Source of the DNA: Vibrio sp. FE10 | GTDB lineage: Bacteria; Pseudomonadota; Gammaproteobacteria; Enterobacterales; Vibrionaceae | DNA length: 64,000 nucleotides | Assembly: GCF_030297155.1 (NCBI RefSeq) | Contig: NZ_AP028068.1 | Location: 1,674,001 to 1,738,000, forward strand | Direction of reading: 5' to 3' | Part shown: piece after piece, positions 9,044 through 18,370 of the stretch | Position numbering within the stretch: the first letter of the stretch is position 1 | Layout: every line of letters begins with the position of its first letter | Program-made: the position numbers and the translations under genes | The notes under the pieces: model-generated | What the model saw: only the letters and a program-made list of their open reading frames with translations | What the model was told of the DNA's origin: nothing | Databases searched by the model: none

Positions 9044-9559
9044 CTATAGATAGCCACATAGTTGGGCTTTACTTAAACAAGCGATAGTTTTGGTGTCGGT
9101 AATTTGATCGTGTCGTATTTTGTCGTGCAGTTCATCCAAGCTCAGTTCGATCACTTCTATGACTTCATCTTCATCGCATTCAAAGCGGGTTGTGAGGCTA
9201 AGCTCTTTTGCAACGAATAGATGCTGTATCTCATCACAGAAACCCGCCAAAGGCGTGACTTGCCCGAAACTCTGAAAAGAAGTTGCACTGTAACCTGTTT
9301 CTTCTTCCAACTCTCGCTGAGCACATTGAAGAGGTGTCTCATCAATTTCCATCGTGCCAGCCGGTAATTCTAAAAGCCATTTTTTAAGAGAAGGTCGAAA
9401 CTGGTTAATAAGGATAATTTTTCCAGACGCAGTAATAGGAAGAATAACGGCCGCGCCAGGGTGGTGTATTGTTGTGTGTTTTACTATGACATTCGTAGGG
9501 AGCGTCACGCTCTCTTCTACGAGAGAGATACTTTTCCATTGATGGATAATTTTATTCAT
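9044..9559 (-). CDS. Nudix hydrolase, ADP-ribose pyrophosphatase-like
   Basis: About 171 residues if started at MNKIIHQWKSI. A complete Nudix box is visible: AGTMEIDETPLQCAQ followed by RELEEETGYS fits G-x5-E-x7-REUxEExGU, so a Mg-dependent hydrolase of nucleoside diphosphate-X substrates is expected. The upstream sequence (FRPSLKKWLLELPAG) is typical of NudF/ADP-ribose-type members. The open frame extends to 9616 in a longer version. I prefer 9559 because the extra 19 residues look non-conserved, but the ribosome site (AAGGA about 15 bases upstream) does not settle it. Downstream lies the threonine aldolase gene on the same strand. Confidence 0.85.
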   Translation of the reverse strand: MNKIIHQWKSISLVEESVTLPTNVIVKHTTIHHPGAAVILPITASGKIILINQFRPSLKKWLLELPAGTMEIDETPLQCAQRELEEETGYSATSFQSFGQVTPLAGFCDEIQHLFVAKELSLTTRFECDEDEVIEVIELSLDELHDKIRHDQITDTKTIACLSKAQLCGYL

Positions 9560-9847
9560 GCAGTCTGGCCACATTCCTTGCCAATTTGTCGTATAACTGA
9601 AGACGTGCACCACCATAACGTCTATGGTGTCGAAAATAAAAGAAAAATTCGGTTTAGTGATAGGTTTCGTTTCACACCGTTCGTGATGCTACTCTCAAAT
9701 TTGGAATCTATGATTACGCCAAAATTACAGTCGTAACCATCTGATATAAAGGCAACTCAATAATAAAATACACTTGTAACAAAGTGCTAACAAATGTATA
9801 AAAACATATCTACACTCTCAACTGTTCATAGATTTTCGGAGTAACGC

Positions 9848-11503
9848 ATGACCCCCTCTATTTCCTCACATGCTGACAAGGCGCTACTCTCTGAAAGAAT
9901 CAACAAATTAGCGCATGCTCTCTCAGATGGCGTTTACGAAAGAGAAGACACCATCAAGCTTTGTTTACTGGCGGCTCTTGCCGGTGAAAGTGTGTTCCTA
10001 TTAGGCCCTCCGGGTATTGCAAAAAGTCTTATCGCTAAACGTCTCATTCAGGCTTTTGACAACAGTAGCTATTTCGAATATTTGATGACGCGCTTCTCCA
10101 CGCCAGAAGAAGTGTTCGGTCCGCTAAGTATCCAAGAATTAAAAGACAACGGTCGTTATGTAAGATTGACTGAGGGCTACCTACCAACAGCGCAAGTCGT
10201 GTTCCTTGATGAGATCTGGAAAGCCGGGCCTGCAATCTTGAATACGCTGCTGACTGTCGTGAATGAAAAGACATTTAAAAATGGCGCAGACATCGAGCGC
10301 GTGCCTATGCGTCTATTGGTATCAGCATCTAACGAGCTGCCAGACGAAGACAGCGGCTTAGAAGCACTTTATGACCGTATGTTGGTTCGCGTGTTTGTAA
10401 ACCGTATTCAGAACAAACAAAACTTCAAGTCAATGCTGACCACTGGCACATCTCAAGAAGCGGTAATCCCTAAAGGCTTGGCGATTACTGACATCGAATA
10501 CCATCAATGGCAGAAAGAACTCGATAAGCTTGAATTGACGGATAACTCGTTTAACAAGTTGTTTGAACTTAAAACCATGCTGGAAGAGACCGTTAAGAAT
10601 CAGGGCTCATCATCAGAATCTGACTTGTATGTATCAGACAGACGTTGGAAGAAAGCGGTCAAGCTATTGAAAGCGAGTGCATTCTTCAGTGGCCGTGATA
10701 GCGTGAACCCGCTGGATATTATGCTTCTGCAAGATTGCTTGTGGCACAGCCCAGAATCACGCGATGTGGTTCGTAGCGTGGTAAAAGACTTTGCATTAAA
10801 CCGAGCTTTTGATCAGCAAGAGTCGAAATCTCAAATCGAGATGTCACGTGAAGAGCTCGAAGAGATTCAAGAAGATGTTGAATCGACGCTATCTGTTTCG
10901 CTCTCTATGGAGTCAACCAGCGGCTTGTTGCGTAAAGACGTTTATCAGAATGACATCAAGAACGCGAAAATGTACAGCGTGGGCAGTGCTTACAATCTCG
11001 TTAAACTGGTGATGTTGCAAAGCAATATGTCGGTTTCTGAATCTGAGAAAGGTGATAGCCGTTGGGTATACGTAGCCAAAGATGATTTTGACCGAGCGCT
11101 TAAAGAAGGTCACGGTGATATTTACGGTTACGTAAACGAAAACAAAAACCTATGCCGTTTAAAACTGGATTTGGACGCATCGAACCAATTAGTGATTAAA
11201 GATATTGCGAATCGCTCTGTATTGGTGAGTGTAGTGACTACCGACGGTTTAGACCAAGAATTGTATAACAAGTGGTTGAGTGGCGCTGAGAGAGCGTTAG
11301 AGCAGTTGACCGAAGCTGAATTCAAGTTAAAAAGAGTACGTACTGAATTCCATGATGCGTTACCTCATAACTACATTGATCCTGACCTGCCAAAGGCGAT
11401 GGAAGCAAGTTTACAAGCTGTAACGCAAGATCTTGAAACCACGAAAGTGAAGAGTAGCAAGATCGCACAGCGCATTAAGTTCATGAGTCAGTACTTCGAG
11501 TAA
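9848..11503 (+). CDS. ravA: MoxR-family AAA+ ATPase RavA
   Basis: 551 residues. Walker A is GPPGIAKS (53-60), Walker B is VVFLDEI (about 117-123), and a sensor-type [19 protein letters not shown] stretch follows. The C-terminal half contains the family's LARA-like and discontinuous regions. In E. coli RavA forms hexamers, acts with the VWA protein ViaA, binds lysine decarboxylase and affects respiratory complexes and aminoglycoside sensitivity. The pairing with viaA 11 bp downstream supports the name. The start is ATG 9848 after GGAG (about 7 bases upstream). No lysine decarboxylase gene is in the window. Confidence 0.95.
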   Translation: MTPSISSHADKALLSERINKLAHALSDGVYEREDTIKLCLLAALAGESVFLLGPPGIAKSLIAKRLIQAFDNSSYFEYLMTRFSTPEEVFGPLSIQELKDNGRYVRLTEGYLPTAQVVFLDEIWKAGPAILNTLLTVVNEKTFKNGADIERVPMRLLVSASNELPDEDSGLEALYDRMLVRVFVNRIQNKQNFKSMLTTGTSQEAVIPKGLAITDIEYHQWQKELDKLELTDNSFNKLFELKTMLEETVKNQGSSSESDLYVSDRRWKKAVKLLKASAFFSGRDSVNPLDIMLLQDCLWHSPESRDVVRSVVKDFALNRAFDQQESKSQIEMSREELEEIQEDVESTLSVSLSMESTSGLLRKDVYQNDIKNAKMYSVGSAYNLVKLVMLQSNMSVSESEKGDSRWVYVAKDDFDRALKEGHGDIYGYVNENKNLCRLKLDLDASNQLVIKDIANRSVLVSVVTTDGLDQELYNKWLSGAERALEQLTEAEFKLKRVRTEFHDALPHNYIDPDLPKAMEASLQAVTQDLETTKVKSSKIAQRIKFMSQYFE

Positions 11504-11514
11504 GGGGAGAGCAT

Positions 11515-12960
11515 ATGTTAGGAGCAGACGGCTTAAACCTCGCTTTGATGGTGGCTGATTCAGGAATCATTGATACAGCGATGAATGATCTCATCGCTCG
11601 TTCTCAAGTCATGATGGCTGCTGAGAACAAAGGTGTGAAAACGTCGGTTAAAAACCACTTGGTTAAGTGGCGCGGTAAAGTGAAAAAACGTGTCACAAAG
11701 GTGTGCGAAACCGATCGATTCCAAGAAGAAATTGCACTGTACCAAGAGGTTATCTACTGGGATGAGCCCCAGTTTTTTGATGAGATTGACAGTGTCATCA
11801 AAAAATTGGAGTGGCACTCAGCGTTCTACCTTCAAGCAAGACGTTTAATGGAAAACAACAAAGGCGTTTATAACGCGATGTTTCCACATTACTTTTGCGA
11901 CCAATGGTATCAATCACTATCAGAAGCGATCAAACAAGCGCAAGTAACCGAACTTGAAACCAGCAAAGAAAAAGTCTTAGCTGACCTCTATCAACGCATG
12001 GAAACCATGAAAAACATGGATAAAGTGACGGAGTCGGGTGATGAAGGCAGTGTAGGGCGCTTGTGGGACATGGCTTCGGCTAAGTTGAGCAAAACCGACT
12101 TAACGGTAATGAAGCGTCATGCGGAGTTTCTGAACAAGCATAAAGGCCTTCAAGATATCGCTGAGAAGCTAGGTCGTATGGCTGGCTTAGAAGACGATCC
12201 TTCTCTGCACAAAGCCCCTGTAGAAGAACTGCAGATGGTTGAAGAGAAAAGCGATGAAGCAGTCGATGATATTGTTGGGATTCATGAAAGTGATGACCTC
12301 AACAAGATGCTGCCAAACGAGACCATGTTCTTAGCGTACCCAGAGCTTGAGGTTATCTTCTACAAACACTTGGCTGATAAGCGTTTACTTAGCTATCGTT
12401 CACAAGGTAAATCTCGAACGCTACGTAAAGTGAAAGCTCAAAAGCCAGACAGCAAATCTGTGGATATTGAAAAAGGCCCTTTTATTGTTTGTGTTGATGC
12501 GTCGGGTTCAATGAGTGGTTTCCCAGAACAGTCGGCAAAAGCTATGGCTTACGCCTTGATGCAAATCGCCTTAGCTGAAGAACGCGACTGTTATGTGATT
12601 TTGTTCTCTTCAGAACACATTACTTATGAATTGACGCGACAAGACGGCCTACGTGAAGCCAGTGACTTCCTAAGTTACTCATTCCACGGCGGGACAGACC
12701 TTGAGCCAGTGTTAATGAAGTCGATTGATTTGATGATGGGCGACAAGTACAAGAACGCCGATTTAATCGTGCTTTCTGACTTTATCGCGCCAAAGCAGTC
12801 TGATGAAATGATTGCTCAAGTCGAGAAACTTAAAACGCATAAAAACCGTTTCCATGCAGTTAGTCTTTCTAAGTATGGTAACCCTCAACTTATGACCATG
12901 TTTGATCACTGTTGGTCGTATCATCCTAGTCTCGTTGGCCGCTTCATGAAAAAGTGGTAG
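11515..12960 (+). CDS. viaA: VWA-domain protein ViaA
   Basis: 481 residues, close to the E. coli length. The N-terminal half is helical. The C-terminal von Willebrand A domain carries the metal-binding MIDAS motif D328-A-S-G-S (VCVDASGSMSG), with the further metal-site residues expected in FHGGTDL and LSDF. ViaA is the partner that stimulates RavA ATPase. The gap to ravA is 11 bp and includes the ribosome site GGGGAG. The C-terminus WSYHPSLVGRFMKKW is short after the domain, as usual. A tRNA cluster follows after about 200 bp. Confidence 0.95.
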   Translation: MLGADGLNLALMVADSGIIDTAMNDLIARSQVMMAAENKGVKTSVKNHLVKWRGKVKKRVTKVCETDRFQEEIALYQEVIYWDEPQFFDEIDSVIKKLEWHSAFYLQARRLMENNKGVYNAMFPHYFCDQWYQSLSEAIKQAQVTELETSKEKVLADLYQRMETMKNMDKVTESGDEGSVGRLWDMASAKLSKTDLTVMKRHAEFLNKHKGLQDIAEKLGRMAGLEDDPSLHKAPVEELQMVEEKSDEAVDDIVGIHESDDLNKMLPNETMFLAYPELEVIFYKHLADKRLLSYRSQGKSRTLRKVKAQKPDSKSVDIEKGPFIVCVDASGSMSGFPEQSAKAMAYALMQIALAEERDCYVILFSSEHITYELTRQDGLREASDFLSYSFHGGTDLEPVLMKSIDLMMGDKYKNADLIVLSDFIAPKQSDEMIAQVEKLKTHKNRFHAVSLSKYGNPQLMTMFDHCWSYHPSLVGRFMKKW

Positions 12961-13074
12961 TGAGCAAACACCTTAATTGAATCAAGTTTGCTGTATGCTT
13001 TTTGAATGAAAAGATCGAACATGCAGCAATTTGATTTAAATGTCAGCAAACAGAATTTAAATTCACATTTTTGT

Positions 13075-13102
13075 TTGACTATCTTCACTCAATCCGTAAA
13101 GT
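13075..13102 (+). promoter_or_regulatory. Promoter of tRNA cluster 1
   Basis: TTGACT (13075-13080), a 16-base spacer and TAAAGT (13097-13102), followed by a C-rich discriminator, which is typical of stable-RNA promoters. The same TTGACN-N16-TAAAGT arrangement precedes tRNA cluster 2 at 16956. Confidence 0.8.
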
Positions 13103-13157
13103 AGGCACCCGAACACAGCGGGGCTAACGTTTAGTCGGTTCTAACGTGTTGAAAAAT

Positions 13158-13231
13158 GGCGCCTTGGCAGAGTGGCTATGCAGCGGATTGCAAATCCGTG
13201 GACCTCGGTTCGACTCCGGGAGGCGCCTCCA
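13158..13231 (+). tRNA. tRNA-Cys (GCA), copy 1
   Basis: 74 nt including encoded CCA. The acceptor stem GGCGCCT pairs with AGGCGCC; the anticodon loop TTGCAAA gives anticodon GCA; the T loop GTTCGACTC is canonical. It is the first gene of cluster 1. Confidence 0.97.
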
Positions 13232-13275
13232 TTCTATTTCTTATTTAATTCATGAGAAATTAAAAGAATGAAATT

Positions 13276-13351
13276 GCGATACTAGCTCAGTTGGTAGAGC
13301 GCAACCTTGCCAAGGTTGAGGTCATCGGTTCGAACCCGATGTATCGCTCCA
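13276..13351 (+). tRNA. tRNA-Gly (GCC), copy 1
   Basis: 76 nt including CCA. The acceptor GCGATAC pairs with GTATCGC; the anticodon loop TTGCCAA gives GCC; the T arm GGTTCGAACCC is canonical. Confidence 0.97.
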
Positions 13352-13431
13352 AATTTTGTAATGTTGATTTATTTTGACATTAAGATGGTGTTTTACTTTT
13401 CAGTAATCGGCATCGCAATAAAGAATTGCGT

Positions 13432-13518
13432 GCCCTGGTGGTGGAATTGGTAGACACAAGGGATTTAAAATCCCTCGGCGTTCGCGCTGTGCCGGTTCAA
13501 GTCCGGCCCGGGGCACCA
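13432..13518 (+). tRNA. tRNA-Leu (TAA), copy 1
   Basis: 87 nt including CCA, with the long variable arm (CGGCGTTCGCGCTG) of class II tRNAs. The anticodon loop TTTAAAA gives TAA. Confidence 0.97.
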
Positions 13519-13584
13519 TCTATTTGATTATTACCTTTTGTTTGATGATACTCAAAAGAGTTGTTCTCTTTAAACACTATTGAA

Positions 13585-13658
13585 GGCGCCTTGGCAGAGT
13601 GGCTATGCAGCGGATTGCAAATCCGTGGACCTCGGTTCGACTCCGGGAGGCGCCTCCA
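13585..13658 (+). tRNA. tRNA-Cys (GCA), copy 2
   Basis: Identical in sequence to the tRNA-Cys at 13158. Last gene of cluster 1, followed 8 bp later by a terminator hairpin. Confidence 0.97.
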
Positions 13659-13666
13659 TCATTCAG

Positions 13667-13698
13667 AAAAAACCAGTCCTCGTGGCTGGTTTTTTCGT
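13667..13698 (+). terminator. Terminator of tRNA cluster 1
   Basis: AAAAAACCAG and CTGGTTTTTT form a 10-bp stem around a 9-base loop, ending in a T-run directly after tRNA-Cys copy 2. Confidence 0.85.
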
Positions 13699-13948
13699 TT
13701 CTGGCTTCTTCTCTTCTTCTCTTCTTGTTTCTTCATTTCTCCCCTTTATCTCTCTAAGACCCATACTATTTCGATGAAATCCTAAGTTGAACCTTTGTTG
13801 ATAGACCGCTAAATAAATCAAAGTCACAATTAACCATAATGCTCAATTTGTTTCATTGTTTTATGGGATAACCCTAATTAAAACATGCGTATGAGTGATA
13901 GTGTCCCTCTTTATATTTCTTTAATTGTTCTATAAGAGGTTCTTAAGT

Positions 13949-15838
13949 ATGCAATTTAGTCTAAAGAGGAAAATGGTTTTCTCTGTAGTTTTGGCGATTG
14001 CTGTTACATCTGCCATTCTTCTTTTCATGGGTTACAAGACTTTTCAAACAAACAGCTGGCAAGCAATAGAAAGTGAAAGTCGTAATACACTTCAAGCTCA
14101 TGCTAAGGGCATCAGTGATTGGTTCTATGATAAGAAACAAGCAGTTCATGGGCTTAAGCAACAAGTGCAACTCAACCCTTCAATCGATATTGTTCCTCAT
14201 TTACGTCAAACCTTGGTATCTGGTGGGTTTGGATTGAGTTATTACGGTAATAAAGAAGGTGAGATGTTCCGTCATGATCCTTCATTGAATAAAGCGGGCT
14301 ATGACCCAAGAGTCCGAGGTTGGTATAAACAAACCTTAGCTGAGAACCGTGCAGTGACAACCAAGCCGTATGTGAGTGTGACGATGCAAACCTTGGTAGT
14401 GACACTGACAGACCCTGTAACCGAGAATGGATCGATCATCGGTGTTGTGGCATCAAACTTGGCATTAGACAAATTGATTGAAGACGTATTAGCCATTCAG
14501 GTTCCGGGGAATGGACGTGCGATTCTGATTGATAAGCAAGGAACGGTCGTTGCTCATCAAAATAAAGATTTCATTCTGAAACAAGTCAATGATATTGCGC
14601 CAGAGCTGAGTGTGTCTGGCTTGAACAGTGCTGCCCAAAACTTGACGACAATATTTACTCAAGTGGACGGTGCCGAGCGAGTCATCATGGCTGAGCCAAT
14701 TAAAGGCACTGACTGGCTGCTTGTGATTGAAATGGATAAAGAAGTACTAGAACAACCTCTGTTCGATATGTTGATTATCCAAATCACCACCGGTTTGATT
14801 GTATTGATCGTTATGGCTGCGGCAACCTCATGGTTTGTGGCTCGTCAATTAGTTGAGCTGGGTCGAGTGAGTGAAGCATTAGCTGATATTGCGGAAGGCG
14901 AAGGCGACCTCACACAAAGACTACAAGTATCGAGCCAAGATGAGGTGGGTCAACTTGCCGATAAGTTTAATGTCTTCGTTGATCGGCTCCATCAAATGAT
15001 GCAAAACGTCACGCAAGTTTCTACCGCGATGAACAGTGGTGCCGAGCATGCTAATACCAGCGCGATGAAGCGCAGTGATAGTGTGAGCAGACAACAAGAT
15101 GAGATCACAATGGTGGCAACTGCTGTGACAGAAATGGCGACAGCAACAGCAGAAATCGCAACGAATGCCGAGAGCACGGCCAAAAGTGCGACTCACTCGG
15201 TGGAGTTGAGTGAGCAAGGCTTCCAACAGATGGCCAAAAGCCAATCATCGATCAATGAGCTTGCTACTGAGCTAACAAGTGCTGTGTCTATCATTAGCGA
15301 GCTTGAAGAGCATGGTCAGCAAATCGCGTCTATCTTAGCGACGATTCGTGAAATAGCGGAGCAAACTAACTTACTCGCGCTCAATGCGGCCATTGAAGCG
15401 GCTAGGGCAGGCGAACAAGGCAGAGGTTTTGCTGTGGTGGCTGATGAGGTTCGGGTGCTTTCTCAACGTACTCATGCTTCAACAGAAGAGATCGAAGACA
15501 AAATCAAACGCTTACAACAAGCGACCAATGGTGCGGTTAAAGTGATGACGCAAAGCCATGATATGGCCAAAACAAGCGTACACGACGTGGATATGGCCGG
15601 AGAGAGCCTAGCTCAAATCCGTGAAGCGATTCAGATGATCAGTGATATGGCGACTCAGATTGCTTCTGCCGCTGAAGAACAATCTTTAGTTACCGCGGAA
15701 ATCAATGCGAATACTGAGTCTGTTCGTGAAGTCAGTGATGTGATGGCGCTTGATGCGACAGATGCTGTTTCGCAAGCCGACCAACTTAGCCACTTAGCTA
15801 ACGATCTCAAACAGGAACTCTCAAGATTTAAACTTTAA
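13949..15838 (+). CDS. Methyl-accepting chemotaxis protein with dCache-type sensor
   Basis: 629 residues from ATG 13949, chosen because AAGAGG stands about 8 bases upstream; an earlier in-frame ATG at 13925 lacks such a site. A first membrane helix (about 8-30) is followed by a periplasmic Cache-type domain of about 240 residues (contains DPRVRGWYK and [19 protein letters not shown], typical of dCache_1), a second helix near 270-295, a HAMP domain and the cytoplasmic signalling domain. The hairpin tip [20 protein letters not shown] is nearly invariant in the family and binds CheW/CheA. dCache domains usually bind amino acids or other small molecules; the ligand cannot be read. The gene lies between the duplicated tRNA blocks. 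Confidence 0.95.
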   Translation: MQFSLKRKMVFSVVLAIAVTSAILLFMGYKTFQTNSWQAIESESRNTLQAHAKGISDWFYDKKQAVHGLKQQVQLNPSIDIVPHLRQTLVSGGFGLSYYGNKEGEMFRHDPSLNKAGYDPRVRGWYKQTLAENRAVTTKPYVSVTMQTLVVTLTDPVTENGSIIGVVASNLALDKLIEDVLAIQVPGNGRAILIDKQGTVVAHQNKDFILKQVNDIAPELSVSGLNSAAQNLTTIFTQVDGAERVIMAEPIKGTDWLLVIEMDKEVLEQPLFDMLIIQITTGLIVLIVMAAATSWFVARQLVELGRVSEALADIAEGEGDLTQRLQVSSQDEVGQLADKFNVFVDRLHQMMQNVTQVSTAMNSGAEHANTSAMKRSDSVSRQQDEITMVATAVTEMATATAEIATNAESTAKSATHSVELSEQGFQQMAKSQSSINELATELTSAVSIISELEEHGQQIASILATIREIAEQTNLLALNAAIEAARAGEQGRGFAVVADEVRVLSQRTHASTEEIEDKIKRLQQATNGAVKVMTQSHDMAKTSVHDVDMAGESLAQIREAIQMISDMATQIASAAEEQSLVTAEINANTESVREVSDVMALDATDAVSQADQLSHLANDLKQELSRFKL

Positions 15839-15856
15839 GTTCAGTCAAAATCATAC

Positions 15857-15891
15857 AGAGCACAAGTCGTTACAGGCTTGTGCTCTTTTTT
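15857..15891 (+). terminator. Terminator after the chemoreceptor gene
   Basis: AGAGCACAAG and CTTGTGCTCT form a 10-bp stem with a 10-base loop, followed by TTTTT, 18 bp after the stop codon. Confidence 0.85.
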
Positions 15892-15921
15892 ATGTAGCCA
15901 GCGTTAACTTAATTCACTGTC

Positions 15922-16710
15922 TCAGTGCTTATCGAAGAAATCCTTGTTACGAATATACTTACTCATCAAGTGATAAGAGAAAGGTCTTATTAACCAACTG
16001 AAAATTGAGCGTCCAAGGCGTATTAATGTCGGTGTGTTTTCATAGATCCTGCCGTTATAGAGCCAAAGTACTTTCCCTACGTGCCAATACAACAGCGGCA
16101 CGGGCGGCATGAAGGTGACAATATCGATGTCGCAGCAGATACGGTAAGTTTTCTTGCCCAAACGGTAGTTCTTTTTAAAACTCCAATCACCAATTGCAGG
16201 TTGTCCAAAAGTCACAATTCGTTTGATACAGCCTGGATACTTTTGGTCTAGGTAGTCAGCAAACACACAACCAATAGCACCGCCAGAAGAGTGGCCGGTG
16301 ATAGAAATCCTTTTCCCTTGCTCTAACAAAGGTGTGAGCGTGGCCTCTAAGCGTTCGATAACGGTTTGCCCAAGCTTGTCTTCGTTACGACTTGGTTGGC
16401 TTTCTTGGAACATGAGATGATAGAAACCAGCATGAACACGATAGTTCAGCCCAATCCTTTTACAGCTTCTAGTCCATAGTGCAAAAGTGAGTAGCCAGTC
16501 AGAAACGCTGTGTGACCCCTTGATAACCACGACGACTTCATCTTTGTCGCTGCTCCATAAGACTCGAATCATGGTTTTGCCAAACTGATTCTTTATGATG
16601 CGCTGTCCATTCGGATCAAAACCGTAACGAGTTTGTTTGAAGACCCTAGGGTAGGCGAGGTTACAGAGCACGGCGTAGCGTTCATATTGGTATCGTTTTA
16701 GTGGCTTCAC
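15922..16710 (-). CDS. Class 3 lipase-family hydrolase
   Basis: 262 residues with the alpha/beta-hydrolase core of lipase family 3. The nucleophile elbow is G139-H-S-S-G143 (ISITGHSSGGAIG), with serine S141. The probable catalytic aspartate is D196 in CCDIDIVTFMPP and the histidine is H210 in YWHVG, in the expected order and spacing. No signal peptide is seen (the start is MKPLKRYQYERYAVLCNLAY), so it appears cytosolic or membrane-associated. It is convergent with the chemoreceptor gene and lies inside the segment flanked by the duplicated tRNA blocks. The natural substrate is unknown. Confidence 0.85.
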   Translation of the reverse strand: MKPLKRYQYERYAVLCNLAYPRVFKQTRYGFDPNGQRIIKNQFGKTMIRVLWSSDKDEVVVVIKGSHSVSDWLLTFALWTRSCKRIGLNYRVHAGFYHLMFQESQPSRNEDKLGQTVIERLEATLTPLLEQGKRISITGHSSGGAIGCVFADYLDQKYPGCIKRIVTFGQPAIGDWSFKKNYRLGKKTYRICCDIDIVTFMPPVPLLYWHVGKVLWLYNGRIYENTPTLIRLGRSIFSWLIRPFSYHLMSKYIRNKDFFDKH

Positions 16711-16955
16711 GTTGTCATTTCGTAATAGTCGTTACTTAAAACTCTAGCCTTTGAATGTGAAAAGCACATGAAAACGAGGGCATGTTTCCTTGATTCAATG
16801 GAATTGACAGTATTTTATGAGTCTGAAAATTGGAATTCGGCCTTTGAATTCCAGCTCAAACTCAAAATCTACGTATAAGAACCGTACAAGCTGCACTAAA
16901 TTCATTCGTTTGAGCTCGATAATTAATCACTTGAATTGAAAGATAAAATTTACTG

Positions 16956-16983
16956 TTGACGAATTTTTTCTATCCGTTAAAGT
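16956..16983 (+). promoter_or_regulatory. Promoter of tRNA cluster 2
   Basis: TTGACG (16956-16961), 16-base spacer, TAAAGT (16978-16983), matching the cluster 1 promoter. The region 16711-16955 upstream holds nothing else I recognise. Confidence 0.8.
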
Positions 16984-17059
16984 ACACCTCGTTCTCACGG
17001 CTTAGGTCGCAGAGAGATGGTGTTTTACTCTTCAGTAATCAGCATCGCATGATTGCGTT

Positions 17060-17146
17060 GCCCTGGTGGTGGAATTGGTAGACACAAGGGATTTAAAATC
17101 CCTCGGCGTTCGCGCTGTGCCGGTTCAAGTCCGGCCCGGGGCACCA
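17060..17146 (+). tRNA. tRNA-Leu (TAA), copy 2
   Basis: 87 nt including CCA, same sequence as the copies at 13432 and 17504. It is the extra first gene of cluster 2 and lies outside the 501-bp duplicated block. Confidence 0.97.
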
Positions 17147-17229
17147 TCTATCTAGTTTCTACTTTAAGTAGAGTGTTGAACAAAGAGTGGTTCTCTTTAA
17201 ACACTTCAATATATTTTTATGTTGATAAA

Positions 17230-17303
17230 GGCGCCTTGGCAGAGTGGCTATGCAGCGGATTGCAAATCCGTGGACCTCGGTTCGACTCCGGGAGGCGCCT
17301 CCA
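17230..17303 (+). tRNA. tRNA-Cys (GCA), copy 3
   Basis: 74 nt including CCA; anticodon loop TTGCAAA. It is exactly 4072 bp from its counterpart at 13158. Confidence 0.97.
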
Positions 17304-17347
17304 TTCTCTTTCTTATTTAATTAATGAGAAATTAGAAGAATGAAATT

Positions 17348-17423
17348 GCGATACTAGCTCAGTTGGTAGAGCGCAACCTTGCCAAGGTTGAGGTCATCGG
17401 TTCGAACCCGATGTATCGCTCCA
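17348..17423 (+). tRNA. tRNA-Gly (GCC), copy 2
   Basis: 76 nt including CCA; anticodon loop TTGCCAA. It is exactly 4072 bp from its counterpart at 13276. Confidence 0.97.
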
Positions 17424-17503
17424 AATTTTGTAATGTTGATTTATTTTGACATTAAGATGGTGTTTTACTTTTCAGTAATCGGCATCGCAATAAAGAATTG
17501 CGT

Positions 17504-17590
17504 GCCCTGGTGGTGGAATTGGTAGACACAAGGGATTTAAAATCCCTCGGCGTTCGCGCTGTGCCGGTTCAAGTCCGGCCCGGGGCACCA
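17504..17590 (+). tRNA. tRNA-Leu (TAA), copy 3
   Basis: 87 nt including CCA; anticodon loop TTTAAAA and a long variable arm. It is exactly 4072 bp from its counterpart at 13432. Confidence 0.97.
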
Positions 17591-17656
17591 TCTATTTGAT
17601 TGTTACCTTTTGTTTGGTAATGCTCAACAGAGTTGTTCTCTTTAAACACTGTTGAA

Positions 17657-17730
17657 GGCGCCTTGGCAGAGTGGCTATGCAGCGGATTGCAAATCCGTGG
17701 ACCTCGGTTCGACTCCGGGAGGCGCCTCCA
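17657..17730 (+). tRNA. tRNA-Cys (GCA), copy 4
   Basis: 74 nt including CCA, the fourth identical tRNA-Cys. Last gene of cluster 2. Confidence 0.97.
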
Positions 17731-17743
17731 CTATTCAAAGTTG

Positions 17744-17771
17744 AAAGGCCAGCAGAAATGCTGGCCTTTTT
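17744..17771 (+). terminator. Terminator of tRNA cluster 2
   Basis: An 11-bp perfect stem AAAGGCCAGCA / TGCTGGCCTTT with a GAAA tetraloop and trailing T-run. It differs from the cluster 1 terminator, so the duplicated block ends at the last tRNA. Confidence 0.92.
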
Positions 17772-18139
17772 ACTATCTGAAATTCCATATCCTCACGATT
17801 CCTTGAAACTGCTGACGTTTACTGTCTACTAAAGACATTTCAAGCTCCTTAATTCCTTAATTCCTAATCGGTCTAATGGCTTTGTTACTCTCTTATCTGT
17901 TTAAAAACTCTGGATGCGTGGATCGGAGTGGGGGTTGGTTTTGAGATAAAACTTAAATCAAACCTTTCCATTTACGAGTCTGCCAGCTGACTGTTAATCA
18001 GGTGTGATGTTTGTGAACAAAACAGACAGTTCGACGAGTAAGCTGACTGTGGTTTTAGTCATTAAGTTCTTCACATTTATACATAGTTACTCATGAACCT
18101 GTAACGCTTTCATCAGTTCTTACACTTCTTATGTCTATA
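17772..18139. other. Intergenic region with no recognised gene
   Basis: No convincing coding frame, RNA gene or repeat was seen between the tRNA cluster 2 terminator and the Fur box at 18140. Confidence 0.5.
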
Positions 18140-18158
18140 AATGAAAATGATTGTCATT
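18140..18158. promoter_or_regulatory. Fur box, consensus match
   Basis: AATGAAAATGATTGTCATT matches the Vibrio-type Fur consensus AATGANAATNATTNTCATT at every defined position. It lies 257 bp upstream of nirB and far from the nirB core promoter, so its target is unclear. Confidence 0.8.
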
Positions 18159-18305
18159 TACTTACGTTGTTGCTAGTCTATTGTGAAATATTACAACACA
18201 CCTCGTAGTGCGTGAAATTGTATATAAACCGCCTCTAAGCCCTATAAAACCTACGGTTATTCGTTTGCTTTGCCTCAAAATTGACCACATCTACCTCTTT
18301 TGTTC

Positions 18306-18321
18306 TACCCCTTTTGGGTGG
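18306..18321 (+). promoter_or_regulatory. Probable NarP/NarL 7-2-7 site of nirB
   Basis: TACCCCT-TT-TGGGTGG resembles the inverted heptamer pair bound by NarL/NarP; the left half is a good match and the right half is weaker. Its centre is at -69.5 from the predicted nirB start of transcription (18383). Confidence 0.6.
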
Positions 18322-18334
18322 TTCGATTTCGTAA

Positions 18335-18348
18335 TTGATTTACATCAT
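18335..18348 (+). promoter_or_regulatory. FNR site of the nirB promoter
   Basis: TTGAT-TTAC-ATCAT matches the FNR consensus TTGATNNNNATCAA at 9 of 10 positions. Its centre is exactly 41.5 bp before a start placed by the -10 element CATTAT, as in class II activation. Confidence 0.85.
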
Positions 18349-18370
18349 ATTTTCATTTTCTTTCATAATT

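Noticed and set aside
13561..13785. Open frames running through the tRNA genes
   Set aside because: They read across tRNA-Cys and its terminator; the same frames recur at the second cluster only because the tRNAs are duplicated.
13158..17730. Genomic island integrated at a tRNA gene
   Set aside because: No integrase, and the repeats are whole tRNA clusters and not a short 3' tRNA fragment; a segmental duplication is simpler.
18140..18300. RyhB small RNA controlled by the orphan Fur box
   Set aside because: The region lacks the conserved RyhB core as I remember it and has no clear terminator, so I did not annotate an RNA gene.
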